Part shown: piece by piece, positions 37,560 through 46,922 of the stretch | Position numbering within the stretch: the first letter of the stretch is position 1 | How the letters are laid out: every line of letters starts with the position of its first letter | Source: Prochlorococcus marinus str. SB | GTDB taxonomy: Bacteria > Cyanobacteriota > Cyanobacteriia > PCC-6307 > Cyanobiaceae | Assembly (NCBI RefSeq): GCF_000760115.1 | Contig: NZ_JNAS01000002.1 | Span: 62,001-126,000, forward strand | Direction of reading: 5' to 3' | Length of the DNA: 64,000 bases | Position numbers and translations under genes: made by a program | The notes under the pieces: model-generated | Told to the model about the DNA's origin: nothing | The model's database searches: none | What the model saw: only the letters and a program-made list of their open reading frames with translations

Positions 37560-38198
37560 CTACAAAGCATTAGTTGATTCTATTGATAAAATTGTATCTC
37601 TGAGATGATTATCATCTAACCTCATAGATAAAGGATTTCCAATTAGCCTTGCAGTCGAGTAATAAAGATCATCTATTTTAATTAAACCATTCTCTTTGAG
37701 AGTCTTGCCGGTTGCCACCAAATCAACTATTGCCTCTGCCATACCTGTAATTGGACCAAGCTCGACTGATCCTGTCAAATGAACTATTTCTACAGGAATA
37801 TTTAATTCTTCAAAATATGATCTTGCTGTTTTTATAAATTTACTTGCTACTTTACAATTCGCTGGAAGATCAGTTGGTTTAAAATAATTGCTATTTTTCT
37901 TAACCGCCAACGACATATGACAACCTCCAAATCCTAAATCTAATAATTTTGCGACTTTTAATTCAGATTCTCGTAAAACGTCATACCCAACAATACCCAA
38001 ATCAGCCTGACCATAACTTACATAAACAGGCACATCTCCATTTCTTACTAATAGAGCTTTTGCCCGTTTGCAATTTGATTCAAAGGTTAATGATCTATTA
38101 TTTTCTTCCAACGCATTAGAGAAATCTAACCCAGCTTTTTTAAAAGTTGAAATTGAATCTTTTAACAGAGCTCCTTTTGGTAAAGCTATAGTAATCAT
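37560..38198 (-). CDS. hisG: ATP phosphoribosyltransferase, short form
   Basis: A 212-residue HisG for the first step of histidine synthesis. [14 protein letters not shown] is the N-terminal signature, [14 protein letters not shown] follows, and [31 protein letters not shown] is the PRPP-binding end. It lacks the C-terminal regulatory domain, so it belongs to the short class that works with HisZ, which is not in this window. It diverges from the glyoxalase II gene with only 40 bases between start codons. Confidence 0.95.
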   Translation of the reverse strand: MITIALPKGALLKDSISTFKKAGLDFSNALEENNRSLTFESNCKRAKALLVRNGDVPVYVSYGQADLGIVGYDVLRESELKVAKLLDLGFGGCHMSLAVKKNSNYFKPTDLPANCKVASKFIKTARSYFEELNIPVEIVHLTGSVELGPITGMAEAIVDLVATGKTLKENGLIKIDDLYYSTARLIGNPLSMRLDDNHLRDTILSIESTNAL

Positions 38199-38238
38199 AG
38201 GTCAATTTCTTCCTAGGATTCTTCATTCTAATTTAACA

Positions 38239-38979
38239 ATGGAATTTAATAAAGCTCGAAATATCATCGGACTTAGAGTTTTAAGTGATAACGTCATTTG
38301 GTTGTTGGTAAAAGATAAATCCGTTGTAGTTGTAGATCCATCTGTTCACGAACCAGTTATTAGATATATAAATGAAAACAATTTTCACTTAGAAGCTATT
38401 TTGCAAACTCATCATCATTCAGACCATATTGGAGGGACGAAGTCTCTTATTGAAAAATGGCCAAATGTAAAGGTGATTGCTTCCTCCAAAGAAAAAAAGC
38501 GAATCCCTTTTCAAAATGTATCTGTTGAAGATGGAGAAACTTTAAACATTTTAGGGGAAGAGGTAAAAATAATTGAAGTATTAGGTCATACAAGCTCACA
38601 TATTGCCTTCTTTTTGAATGGGGAAAATCCTGTTCTTTTTATTGGTGACACATTATTTTCTGGAGGCTGTGGAAGAATTTTTGAGGGAACTTATCAACAA
38701 ATGTATTCTTCACTAGAAAGAATCAAATCCTTACCAAAAAATACTCTCATATATTGTGCACATGAATATACAAAGGGAAATATATTGTGGGCATTGAATC
38801 TCAAGCCAAAAGATCAAGATATAAAAAATAAACTTTCGGAAGTTGAAAAAAAACTCTCTCTTAATGAATTGACAATTCCATTTTTACTTGATGAAGAGAT
38901 GAAAATAAACCTTTTCTTAAGAGCAAAAAATTTAGAAGAATTTACTTTTTTAAGAGCAAATAAAGATATATGGGTTTAA
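38239..38979 (+). CDS. gloB: Hydroxyacylglutathione hydrolase (glyoxalase II)
   Basis: A 246-residue metallo-beta-lactamase-fold enzyme that hydrolyses S-lactoylglutathione in methylglyoxal detoxification. The binuclear metal motif [10 protein letters not shown] is near residues 57-66, with further ligands in [20 protein letters not shown] and YCAHEYT. ATG at 38239 is chosen: an in-frame ATG at 38068 would run far into hisG on the other strand and adds nothing conserved. The 40-base divergent gap to hisG must hold both promoters. Confidence 0.92.
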   Translation: MEFNKARNIIGLRVLSDNVIWLLVKDKSVVVVDPSVHEPVIRYINENNFHLEAILQTHHHSDHIGGTKSLIEKWPNVKVIASSKEKKRIPFQNVSVEDGETLNILGEEVKIIEVLGHTSSHIAFFLNGENPVLFIGDTLFSGGCGRIFEGTYQQMYSSLERIKSLPKNTLIYCAHEYTKGNILWALNLKPKDQDIKNKLSEVEKKLSLNELTIPFLLDEEMKINLFLRAKNLEEFTFLRANKDIWV

Positions 38980-39003
38980 ATAGATAGGTATCTCCATAAA
39001 CAA

Positions 39004-39396
39004 ATGTCCTCCAAACAAGTAATTAAAACATCAAATGCTCCAGACCCTGTCGGACCTTATAATCAAGCAATAAAAGCTGGGGATTTTATCTATTGTTCTG
39101 GTCAAATTGCTATGGACCCAGCTTTAAATGAAATAACATGTTTAGGTGATATAGAGAAGGAAACTATTCAAGTTTTAAAAAATCTCGCAGCAGTTCTTGA
39201 AGCTGGTGGAGCGAAAAAAGAGGATGTAATAAAAACAACTATTTACTTAACTGACTTAAATAATTTTCAAATTGTAAATAAAATATATAGTGATTTTTTT
39301 AATATTGAAAATCCTCCCGCAAGGGCCTGTGTGGAAGTTTCATCTTTACCAAAAGGAGTTTTAGTTGAGATAGATTGCGTCGCATTTCTAGATTAA
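39004..39396 (+). CDS. RidA-family enamine/imine deaminase
   Basis: A 130-residue trimeric RidA/YjgF/UK114 protein that hydrolyses reactive 2-aminoacrylate-type imines. Motifs: APDPVGPYNQAIKAGDFIYCSGQI, then NPPARACVEVSSLPKGVLVEIDCVA, with the substrate-binding Arg in PAR and the late Glu. Full length. It follows gloB by 24 bases and is probably co-transcribed. Confidence 0.93.
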   Translation: MSSKQVIKTSNAPDPVGPYNQAIKAGDFIYCSGQIAMDPALNEITCLGDIEKETIQVLKNLAAVLEAGGAKKEDVIKTTIYLTDLNNFQIVNKIYSDFFNIENPPARACVEVSSLPKGVLVEIDCVAFLD

Positions 39397-39481
39397 TTTC
39401 TAATTATTGAGAAATTTGAAATATGAACCAATTGTGCACCATATTTGTATAGATTATTAGTTGACAATTCATCATTGATCT

Positions 39482-39709
39482 ATGTCAGCAGCAAAGCTTA
39501 ATATAGATGAACTAGAGGCAGGTTATCCTTTATTTTGCAAAGCTCTTAGACTATTAATTTTAAAAGGTAACTCAGTTAAAGATATTGAAAAGACAGTGTG
39601 TTGGAGTCATCTTGAAACTTTAAATAGATGTTTACCTAGTAGATATAAAGCCCCCACATATTTAATGGCCTTAATCAAAAGAGATATTGCGAAGCCAAAT
39701 AGTTATTAA
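39482..39709 (+). CDS. DUF3136-like small protein
   Basis: A 75-residue protein with IDELEAGYPLFCKALRLLILKG near the start and a short helix-turn-helix-like middle (VKDIEKTVCWSHLETLN). It fits the picocyanobacterial DUF3136 group, which has no known role. It sits between RidA (85-base gap) and the end of the convergent carboxysome operon (6 bases). Confidence 0.65.
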   Translation: MSAAKLNIDELEAGYPLFCKALRLLILKGNSVKDIEKTVCWSHLETLNRCLPSRYKAPTYLMALIKRDIAKPNSY

Positions 39710-39715
39710 AAAGAA

Positions 39716-39955
39716 CTAATCTTCTAAATAAAACTTATCAATATCCTTTGAAAAGTCTTTTTCCCTCTCTGATATTTCTTTATTATCTAAAAATATTGAA
39801 AGACTTACAAAATTCTTACCGAAGCTGATATTAGGATAAATATCCTTTTCTTTGCATAATTTCTCAATTTTCTCCATAAATTTACTAATTTTTGAGTATT
39901 GCTCAAATTCAAATCTTTTTTCAATCCTCAAAGGTGATTCTCTTTCATTCCACAT
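39716..39955 (-). CDS. Pterin-dehydratase-like Rubisco assembly factor (acRAF-like)
   Basis: A 79-residue protein that is the last gene of the carboxysome operon. RIEKRFEFEQYSKISKFMEKIEKLCKEKDIYPNISFGKNFVSLSI resembles the 4a-hydroxytetrahydrobiopterin dehydratase fold, but the active-site His pair of true dehydratases is not visible. Alpha-carboxysome operons carry such an inactive homologue, acRAF, which assists folding of form IA Rubisco. Position and sequence both favour that role over pterin recycling. Confidence 0.78.
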   Translation of the reverse strand: MWNERESPLRIEKRFEFEQYSKISKFMEKIEKLCKEKDIYPNISFGKNFVSLSIFLDNKEISEREKDFSKDIDKFYLED

Positions 39956-40028
39956 TAAATTCCTTATACAACACTAATTACACTATACATTCAACAAAGT
40001 TTCTCAATAAATTTTTGAAGTTAAATTT

Positions 40029-40277
40029 TTAATCACTCTCCCAATAATCAATAATACCGCCAATTGTTAAATCGGTTTGAACTTCTGGATTAGGGCATGC
40101 AAATCGAGCCGCAGAGCCACTAGCAGTAAAAACCCAGTTCCCTTCTCTAGCACCAACAGGATCAACAGCGACTAATTTCTTTCCTTTATTATTTTCTAAA
40201 ATTCTTAAATTCATGTGACCTAAGCCTGCGACTCTTTGAGTACATACCATCCTTCCCAGAACCTTCATTATTTCCAT
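40029..40277 (-). CDS. csoS4B: Carboxysome vertex protein CsoS4B
   Basis: An 82-residue pentameric BMC-vertex (CcmL/EutN family) protein that closes the corners of the icosahedral shell. Conserved CTQRVAGLGHMNLRIL and VAVDPVGAREGNWVF segments are seen, and the TIGGIIDYW ending matches CsoS4A (TIVGIIDHW). A second Met at residue 4 (40268) is an alternative start. It lies 13 bases after csoS4A. Confidence 0.94.
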   Translation of the reverse strand: MEIMKVLGRMVCTQRVAGLGHMNLRILENNKGKKLVAVDPVGAREGNWVFTASGSAARFACPNPEVQTDLTIGGIIDYWESD

Positions 40278-40290
40278 AATTTCTATTCTC

Positions 40291-40548
40291 CTAGATTTTT
40301 GGGTTATCAGGATCCCAATGATCTATTATTCCAACAATCGTTAAATCGCTTGGATAAGATTTGCTTCCTGCAGCTTCCCTAGCAGCAGAACTTCCAACAC
40401 AAATAACCCAATCTCCTGGTTTACAGCCAACAGCATCTACAGCAACTTTTTTTGACGAACCATCCAATACAACCTGAAGATGTTTGTGTTCAAAACCAGG
40501 GATCCTATTAGTTGATACAAGTGGTTTTACAACCTTACAAATTAACAT
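40291..40548 (-). CDS. csoS4A: Carboxysome vertex protein CsoS4A
   Basis: An 85-residue BMC-vertex protein, paralogue of CsoS4B, with STNRIPGFEHKHLQVVL, AVDAVGCKPGDWVICV and the SAAREAAG segment. It forms pentamers that seal the alpha-carboxysome shell. Its ATG comes 2 bases after the csoSCA stop codon, so translation is likely coupled. Confidence 0.94.
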   Translation of the reverse strand: MLICKVVKPLVSTNRIPGFEHKHLQVVLDGSSKKVAVDAVGCKPGDWVICVGSSAAREAAGSKSYPSDLTIVGIIDHWDPDNPKI

Positions 40549-40550
40549 AA

Positions 40551-42080
40551 CTAGTGAGCCTCCTCTGTTTTTTTATCTAAAGACATTCCAATAATTTGGG
40601 CGGAATGAATGTTGTCCCTATCTCTAATAGTAGAGCAAGTGTGTAACAACCCTTGATCAACTAAATTTTTATATCTAATTGATATCGCATTATTAACTCT
40701 TTCACAATCATTTATTGCCCTCTCTTTTGCGCCTGGGACTTTCCCAGAGTAATCAAATCTTATTACTACCGGAATAGGTAGATCTTGAGAAACATTTAAT
40801 CCAGTAAAAATCTTTACTCCTACATCTAAATCTGGAGCCCCTTCTTCGACTGTATCTAAATGAGCAAAATAAGTTAAATTTCTGAGATGTACTTCTTTAA
40901 AACCTATTCCTACTCCAATAAACCTCTCTGCATGTCCAATATCTTTGTAAGAACCATTATGAAAACTCTTAACATAATCAATTTGAGAAATATTATTGAC
41001 AATTAATTTGTACGTAAATTTTTCCAGTCCATTTAGTTTATCTTTTGAAGATTGCTTAGAAATTGTCTGGCAAATTTCTCTTTCCGCATCCTCTTTTGAA
41101 AAATTCATTGTTGAATTATAAATTTCTAAAGTAGAAATAGTTTTTTCTAAATCTATTCCGCCATCGCTAGTTGATAAATGTATTTTTAATGAATCAGTGT
41201 CTGTATCAAGTCCAATTAACATTAAATCCACAGAAGCTCCGCAGCAAAAGCTATTCTCTACAGCCTCTTTGAAAGCATATAATTTATTTCTACCTTCTGC
41301 TGCAGCTAACTCGTCATTACTCCCATGAGCTGCGCATCCCTGATGCAAAGGATCTACTGAACTAAAATGATAAGTTACAACTTTTAAGTACCTTGTATCT
41401 TTATGCGCTTCATTAGGAACATTCTCTCTATATCTTTTATGTTCAGTTTTTACCCATCGATTAACTGTATTTTCAATATCAAACAGTGCTCCAGCATGAG
41501 ATCTTCTTCTTACTGAACTAAAAGGTATTCTCATCACATAAGCAACTGAATGAGCTAATCTTCCATCTGAACAAGGAGTTATATCAAGTAAATGTATTCC
41601 ACAATCTAAGAGAAATTTTTCAAAGTCTTCCGCATCCCTACTTCCAGCAGCACCTTCAAGTGGATCATTGTTAAAAAAATTGCCGCTAAGTTTATCATGC
41701 TGTTTAAAAGCACACCATGCATATAAAGCTCTCATATCAAGAGGTTTAACCCAAGATTTATCTAATATATGGAGAGGTAAATCTATTCCCAAATTTTTTC
41801 TTGATATTTTCTGAGCCTTATTTATAAAATCTTCGTGATGTTGAATTCGAGCAATTTCCTTGAGAGTTGGAACAATTTCGTCAAAATCACTTTTTATTTT
41901 GCTTTCATACCTAAACAGATTTTCATTTTGAATATTATTGGTTAATATATGAGACTTTCCAGAATTTCGGAGGTTATTTGATTCTTTAGTTTGTATGTGG
42001 ATATTTTCAGTAAAAGTTTTCATTGGAGCTGTTGGCCCCAATGTGAAGTTCTTGGCTTTAGCCAGTCCTCTTAAAGGCAT
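40551..42080 (-). CDS. csoSCA: Carboxysomal carbonic anhydrase CsoSCA
   Basis: A 509-residue epsilon-class (derived beta) carbonic anhydrase that makes CO2 from bicarbonate inside the carboxysome. Zinc-site segments include DITPCSDGRLAHSVAYVM, and HQGCAAHGSND provides His/Cys ligands. The first ~50 residues are low-complexity and probably bind Rubisco, as shown for the homologue in Halothiobacillus. It follows csoS2 by 7 bases and precedes csoS4A by 2. Confidence 0.95.
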   Translation of the reverse strand: MPLRGLAKAKNFTLGPTAPMKTFTENIHIQTKESNNLRNSGKSHILTNNIQNENLFRYESKIKSDFDEIVPTLKEIARIQHHEDFINKAQKISRKNLGIDLPLHILDKSWVKPLDMRALYAWCAFKQHDKLSGNFFNNDPLEGAAGSRDAEDFEKFLLDCGIHLLDITPCSDGRLAHSVAYVMRIPFSSVRRRSHAGALFDIENTVNRWVKTEHKRYRENVPNEAHKDTRYLKVVTYHFSSVDPLHQGCAAHGSNDELAAAEGRNKLYAFKEAVENSFCCGASVDLMLIGLDTDTDSLKIHLSTSDGGIDLEKTISTLEIYNSTMNFSKEDAEREICQTISKQSSKDKLNGLEKFTYKLIVNNISQIDYVKSFHNGSYKDIGHAERFIGVGIGFKEVHLRNLTYFAHLDTVEEGAPDLDVGVKIFTGLNVSQDLPIPVVIRFDYSGKVPGAKERAINDCERVNNAISIRYKNLVDQGLLHTCSTIRDRDNIHSAQIIGMSLDKKTEEAH

Positions 42081-42087
42081 TATTTAC

Positions 42088-44382
42088 TTAACCTCTTGCA
42101 CCACCTGAAAAGGTAACAAGTTGTCCTTCACGAGTATTACCACTAGATCCAGTTATCAAGAAATCTGGTTTTTCTGTTTCCTCATTCCTTTTAACTTCCA
42201 TAGGAGGCATTGCACTCATGAATCCTGCTCTTGATGGATTTCGTTTTCTAGAAGAAGCTCCTTCTGTACCTGTTACCTTATCACCGCGATCCCAATCATC
42301 ACCAGTTACGTTTCCAACTGATTGGCCTTCTCCAGTAATTCTTGATGCGACTCTTTTTTCTGGTGTCTTTGCAGCACGGTCTACCTCTTCAATTTCCATT
42401 TTTTGTTTATAAGTAATATTTTTATTCGGTTCAAATCTAAATTTTTCAGTGCCAGTGACCTTATCAACTGCCATATCAAAAGGTCCTGTTACCTTTGAAC
42501 CATTTTCATATTCATTACCTGTAACACCTTGAGTATTTTTTTCAGAATATTTATCTCTTGATGGTGATTTAACAGAGAATTCCTTCCAAGAGTTACCTGC
42601 CGACTTTTCCGGATTAGCATAAGCCGCATCATGTGCAGGATTATCACAAGCTTGTGAGAGCTGATCTCCACCAACATAGGGAGTCCCTGTTAGATTTTTA
42701 CAAGCACCTTTCTTAGCACCTGTCATTACTCCTCCAATTCCTGGTTGCTGTCCTGTAAGTCTGGCATTTGAATTATTTCCAGAATTAACTGTTGCTCGGG
42801 ATTTCATATCTTCTGAAATCTCAGTACTACAATTTTCATTAATCTGATCTAAGCCTGCGTATGGTGTTCCTGTTAACACTTTGCATGAACCTGGTTCATC
42901 TCCAGTTACTATTTCTGATCTTCCTGTCATAGTACCGCTTATTAAATTTGACTTTGAAGAAAGGCTTAAACCTACTTTTCTAGCTTCTGGTTTTGGTTTT
43001 GAACCGCAAAACTTCTCATATTGTTGAGATCCTATGTACTCATCGCCAGTTACATTCTTACAACTCCCATGTTCATTACCTGTCATATGGTCTGATCTCC
43101 CAACCCCTGTACCAGTTACATTATTCCCATTAAGAGTGTTGTAACTGCCTACTTTTTCAAATGCTTTACCTTTTGGATTTGGCTCAGAGCCAAGATATTG
43201 ATCTCCAGTTAATTGACGTCCAGCACCTGATTCATCTCCAGTAACTAGGGTTGATCTACCAGGTAGTGATCCAGATACTTTTAATCCATCGGTTGTAGTG
43301 CTGTGTTTAATCTTTGAAGGATTTCTTGGGACATCACCACAATACTTCTGCGATTGATTAGAAGATACATATTCAGTACCCGTAAGGTTTTTACAAGTCC
43401 CTGGCTCATCGCCTGTGACCCTATCAGATCTACCAACTTCATTTCCAGTTACTTTATTACCTGATGTTGTAGAGGTAACAGTAGATCTAAGTGGCTGTTT
43501 GTAACTTGGTCTATCTTGACAAAATTGATCAGTAACTTCTGTTCCCATATATTGGGTACCAGTTACAGTTCTGCATGTACTTGCTTCATTACCTGTAGTT
43601 TTTACAGATCTATTAGCTTGAGTTCCAGTAACTATTTGACCTGAATCAGTTTCACTTTTACCAACTTTCCAGCTAGCATCTGCAATATTTTGTTTGGCAC
43701 CATTTTTGTTTGGACCACATGGTCTACATTTACCATTACCTTTTTTGCCTGTAGCACCAGTTTTACTTCTTAGCTCTCTCACTCTCTGAGAAATTTCTCT
43801 ACTACTTAAATCTGGGTCTCCCCTTCTAGCTAATGAAGCGGCACTAGTATTTTGTTTAGTAGCAGATTTACCATGTTTAGATTGAGCTTCTCTTCTCGCC
43901 AAAACAATATCTCTACTTGTATTAGTAATAGGCTTTCTCTTCTGATTAATTCTTCTCTTAACGTTGGGTTTTAGGGACTTAGATTCTGTACTAGTTGAAT
44001 CATGAATTTCTTGATTTTTACTTATAGTTGATTTAACTGTGTTTACAGGACTTTCTTTTTTAACATCAGTGCGGGTTCTATCGGATGTAGTTATAGCTGA
44101 TTTCCCATGGGTAGACATTGCTTTTCTTCTCTCTATTACTAACTCTTTACTAGATAAAGTTGTTGAAGAATTTATGTTTACCTGAGTTTTTGGAATATGT
44201 TTTGTAGCTGGTTTAGAAATATTATGATTATTAGGAGAAGACTGAGTCCCAGAAATCTGTATATCTTGAGAAGATCGAACTCTATCTTTGGTAGTTGAAG
44301 AATAAGCAGCAGCTTTTTTACCGCTATCACTCATCGCCTTTCTTCTTTCAAGTGCAATCTCTCTACTGGTTTTTTTTGACAT
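42088..44382 (-). CDS. csoS2: Carboxysome scaffold protein CsoS2
   Basis: A 764-residue intrinsically disordered scaffold that binds Rubisco and shell. Four N-terminal repeats follow the pattern S(R/K)E(I/L)xxxRRxAxSxxGKxA (for example SREIALERRKAMSDSGKKA and SKELVIERRKAMSTHGKSA), the Rubisco-binding units. Six middle repeats each hold three V/L-T/S-G boxes with a Cys pair, and the third has lost both Cys. The C-terminal shell-binding region ends VTFSGGARG. ATG at 44382 is preferred; a TTG three codons upstream is also in frame. A terminator-like hairpin lies between rbcS and this gene. Confidence 0.95.
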   Translation of the reverse strand: MSKKTSREIALERRKAMSDSGKKAAAYSSTTKDRVRSSQDIQISGTQSSPNNHNISKPATKHIPKTQVNINSSTTLSSKELVIERRKAMSTHGKSAITTSDRTRTDVKKESPVNTVKSTISKNQEIHDSTSTESKSLKPNVKRRINQKRKPITNTSRDIVLARREAQSKHGKSATKQNTSAASLARRGDPDLSSREISQRVRELRSKTGATGKKGNGKCRPCGPNKNGAKQNIADASWKVGKSETDSGQIVTGTQANRSVKTTGNEASTCRTVTGTQYMGTEVTDQFCQDRPSYKQPLRSTVTSTTSGNKVTGNEVGRSDRVTGDEPGTCKNLTGTEYVSSNQSQKYCGDVPRNPSKIKHSTTTDGLKVSGSLPGRSTLVTGDESGAGRQLTGDQYLGSEPNPKGKAFEKVGSYNTLNGNNVTGTGVGRSDHMTGNEHGSCKNVTGDEYIGSQQYEKFCGSKPKPEARKVGLSLSSKSNLISGTMTGRSEIVTGDEPGSCKVLTGTPYAGLDQINENCSTEISEDMKSRATVNSGNNSNARLTGQQPGIGGVMTGAKKGACKNLTGTPYVGGDQLSQACDNPAHDAAYANPEKSAGNSWKEFSVKSPSRDKYSEKNTQGVTGNEYENGSKVTGPFDMAVDKVTGTEKFRFEPNKNITYKQKMEIEEVDRAAKTPEKRVASRITGEGQSVGNVTGDDWDRGDKVTGTEGASSRKRNPSRAGFMSAMPPMEVKRNEETEKPDFLITGSSGNTREGQLVTFSGGARG

Positions 44383-44422
44383 GATCTTCAAGTTTAAATT
44401 CTTTAAAAAGACTTTTGAAAAA

Positions 44423-44450
44423 CTTTCTCCAAAAAAATTTTTGGAGAAAG
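44423..44450 (-). terminator. Terminator-like hairpin between rbcS and csoS2
   Basis: ctttctccaaaaa, then aa, then tttttggagaaag: a perfect 13-bp inverted repeat. On the minus-strand transcript it is followed at once by tttttcaaaagtcttttt, a U-rich tract. This is the shape of a leaky intrinsic terminator that would let rbcL-rbcS messages greatly outnumber csoS2 and downstream messages. Confidence 0.75.
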
Positions 44451-44472
44451 ATATTAACTACGAAAAGTAGCT

Positions 44473-44814
44473 TTAACGTCCCTGGAAAACTACAAAAGCT
44501 GTTCCTTGACTTTGAGTGTAAGCATCGTATCCGATGATTCTTACATGATGATCAGGGTATGCTCTATGGCATGCCTCTAATTCGCTCACGATCAAGTTAA
44601 GATCTTTTTCCCCAAAGAATGGGAGTTTCCAATAAGACCAATAAGTTTGCATACATCCACTTGGATGAACATGCTCAATAACTGGACTCCAACCTTGAGC
44701 AATTATGTACGCAATTTGGTCATATATTTCTTCCTGGGTCATCGGTGGTAAAAAACCGAATGTTTCCAGGGTTGCAACTGTTTGATAGTCGCTTACTGTG
44801 CTCTGGAAAGGCAT
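44473..44814 (-). CDS. rbcS: Ribulose bisphosphate carboxylase small subunit (form IA)
   Basis: A 113-residue RbcS that caps the L8S8 Rubisco. Conserved ETFGFLPPMTQEEIYDQIAYI, PSGCMQTYWSYWKLPFFGEKD and VRIIGYDAYTQSQGTAFVVF are present. It is located 89 bases after rbcL in the carboxysome operon. The form IA type fits the alpha-carboxysome. Confidence 0.97.
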   Translation of the reverse strand: MPFQSTVSDYQTVATLETFGFLPPMTQEEIYDQIAYIIAQGWSPVIEHVHPSGCMQTYWSYWKLPFFGEKDLNLIVSELEACHRAYPDHHVRIIGYDAYTQSQGTAFVVFQGR

Positions 44815-44840
44815 AATTAATCAAAATGTGAATGAAAGTA

Positions 44841-44887
44841 CTCGTAAAAACGAGATTTTAATAAGTCTGAGGAGAATAAATCTCCTC
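44841..44887 (-). other. Two hairpins in the rbcL-rbcS intergenic stretch
   Basis: Reading along the plus strand: ctcgt-aaaa-acgag at 44841-44854 and gaggaga-ataaa-tctcctc at 44869-44887. Both stems are perfect, and neither is followed by a convincing U-run on the transcript, so they look more like mRNA-stabilising or processing structures than terminators. Confidence 0.5.
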
Positions 44888-44903
44888 AATTTCGAAACTT
44901 GAG

Positions 44904-46319
44904 TTAACCCTGAACATCAAGTTTGTCGACAGTGTCAAACTCAAACTTAATTTCCTTCCAAGTTTCTAGAGCAATAGCTAATTCAGGACTATGCTTAGCA
45001 GCTTCCATGAGAATGTCTCTACTCTCTTTTTCGATTTCGCGACCAGCATTACGAGCTTTTACACAAGCTTCTAATGCAACTCTGTTAGCTGCAGCTCCAG
45101 CAGCTGAACCCCATGGGTGACCATGTGTTCCTCCACCGAACTGAAGGCAGGAATCATCCCCAAAGATCGCTAGAAGTGCAGGCATATGCCAAACGTGGAT
45201 ACCACCTGATGCGACTGCAAATACTCCAGGCATTGAACCCCAATCTTGATCAAAGAAGTTACCTCTTGATCTATCTTCAGGAACAAATGACTCTCTTAAG
45301 TTGTCAATATAACCAAGAGTTGTTTGACGATCACCTTCTAGTTTTCCAACAACGGTTCCAGTATGTAATTGGTCTCCTCCAGAAAGTCTCAAACATTTTG
45401 CAAGAACTCTGAAGTGAATACCATGCTTTGGATGTCTATCAATAACAGCATGCATTGCTCTGTGAATATGCAGAAGCATGCCATTTTTACGACACCAATT
45501 AGCTAATCCAGTATTTGCAGTAAAACCACCAGTTATATAATCATGCATGATGATTGGCATATCTAGCTCTTTTGCAAATTCAGCTCTTTCGTAGAGTTCT
45601 TCAGGAGTGTTAGCAGTACAATTTAGATAATGACCTTTAACTTCTCCAGTTTCCCGCTGAGCAAGCTTAACTGCTTCTGCAACAAACTCAAATCTTTCTC
45701 TCCAACGTTGGAATGGTTGAGAATTAATATTCTCATCATCCTTCGTTAAATCAAGACCGCCTCTAAGACATTCATATACAACTCGACCATAGTTTTTACC
45801 AGATAATCCTAATTTAGGTTTGATGGTACAACCAAGTAGAGGTCTTCCGTATTTGTTAAGTCGATCTCTTTCAACTACGATTCCGTTTGGTGGACCACCG
45901 CAAGTTTTAATGAAAGCAATTGGGAATCTAATATCTTCCAGACGTAGATGTCTTAGAGCTTTAAATCCAAAAACGTTTCCTACAAGAGATGTTAATACGT
46001 TTGTAATTGAGCCTTCTTCAAAAAGATCTAAAGGATATGCAATAAAAGCATAGAAAGCTTCAGGATCTCCAGGAACGTCTTCGATTCGATAACAACGTCC
46101 TTTATAAAATTCTAAGTCTGTAAGTAACTCGGACCAAACTGTTGACCAAGTACCTGTTGAAGATTCAGCTGCAACAGCTGCTGCAACTTCTTCTCTTGGA
46201 ACACCTTCCTGACCTGTACATTTAAAACAGGCTAGTAAATCGGTGTCTAGGGGTACATATTCTGGAGTCCAGTAGGTATCTCTGTACTCCTTTACCCCTG
46301 CGTCATACTTCTTACTCAT
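44904..46319 (-). CDS. rbcL: Ribulose bisphosphate carboxylase large subunit (form IA)
   Basis: A 471-residue Rubisco large chain. Catalytic Lys in [12 protein letters not shown], carbamylation Lys in [45 protein letters not shown] (loop 6 region) and [15 protein letters not shown] are all present. Form IA type, as in other alpha-carboxysome organisms. It lies between csoS1 and rbcS in one operon, with a 69-base gap after csoS1. Confidence 0.98.
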   Translation of the reverse strand: MSKKYDAGVKEYRDTYWTPEYVPLDTDLLACFKCTGQEGVPREEVAAAVAAESSTGTWSTVWSELLTDLEFYKGRCYRIEDVPGDPEAFYAFIAYPLDLFEEGSITNVLTSLVGNVFGFKALRHLRLEDIRFPIAFIKTCGGPPNGIVVERDRLNKYGRPLLGCTIKPKLGLSGKNYGRVVYECLRGGLDLTKDDENINSQPFQRWRERFEFVAEAVKLAQRETGEVKGHYLNCTANTPEELYERAEFAKELDMPIIMHDYITGGFTANTGLANWCRKNGMLLHIHRAMHAVIDRHPKHGIHFRVLAKCLRLSGGDQLHTGTVVGKLEGDRQTTLGYIDNLRESFVPEDRSRGNFFDQDWGSMPGVFAVASGGIHVWHMPALLAIFGDDSCLQFGGGTHGHPWGSAAGAAANRVALEACVKARNAGREIEKESRDILMEAAKHSPELAIALETWKEIKFEFDTVDKLDVQG

Positions 46320-46388
46320 AAGGATAAATTTAGGTCTGTGTAGGGAAAATAATTATTGTGCAAAATTTATAAATCTTGCTTTACTTAA

Positions 46389-46700
46389 TTAGTCCTTTTG
46401 ACCAAGAAATTCACCGTTACCTAGAGCAGGTTCAACTTCTCTATGAGGACGAGCAATAATGTGAGCTGCAACTAAACCGTCACCAACTCTTTCACAAGCG
46501 TCAGCACCAGCTCTTACAGCTGCGTTAACTGCTCCTGTCTCTCCTCTAACTAATACTGTGACATAACCGCCACCAACGAATTCACGACCAATCAGGCGAA
46601 CTTCTGCTGCCTTTGTCATTGCGTCTGCTGCTTCGATTGCAGGTACAAGTCCGCGTGTCTCGATCATGCCGAGAGCGATACCCATTGTTTCTGTAGCCAT
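46389..46700 (-). CDS. csoS1: Major carboxysome shell hexamer CsoS1
   Basis: A 103-residue BMC-H protein, first gene of the carboxysome operon and main tile of the shell facets. Conserved GMIETRGLVPAIEAADAMTKAAEV, the pore segment REFVGGGYVTVLVRGE and the C-terminal ARPHREVEPAL are seen. GC content is higher than the neighbourhood, as for highly expressed genes. A 327-base control region with direct repeats and a GC-rich structured block lies upstream. Confidence 0.97.
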   Translation of the reverse strand: MATETMGIALGMIETRGLVPAIEAADAMTKAAEVRLIGREFVGGGYVTVLVRGETGAVNAAVRAGADACERVGDGLVAAHIIARPHREVEPALGNGEFLGQKD

Positions 46701-46718
46701 TGTCTACTAAATACTAAA

Positions 46719-46732
46719 TGTGGAATGTTCAA
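46719..46732. repeat. Direct repeat copy 1 (tgtggaatgttcaa), 18 nt before csoS1
   Basis: Perfect 14-nt match to 46950-46963. This copy sits 18 bases upstream of the csoS1 start codon, within the leader of the carboxysome operon. Confidence 0.7.
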
Positions 46733-46922
46733 TTCGAAGAATGCTTCATTAAGTACTTATAAGTCAAGCGTTTTCGACAAAATCTCCATTAATGTTTTTT
46801 CTATCATTCATAAGTTAAACTTATCACCCTTGGTACTATTGATATGTCAATACTTATGCAAATTAGTTAGTGCATCAAAACATACAGTTGTGTTAAGAAA
46901 AAATTTACATTATGTTATTTCC

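Noticed and set aside
42088-44382. Repeated VTG boxes as a possible CRISPR or DNA repeat array
   Set aside because: They are protein repeats of CsoS2, not DNA repeats with spacers.
45113-45412. 99-codon plus-strand frame inside rbcL
   Set aside because: Antisense shadow of a conserved gene.
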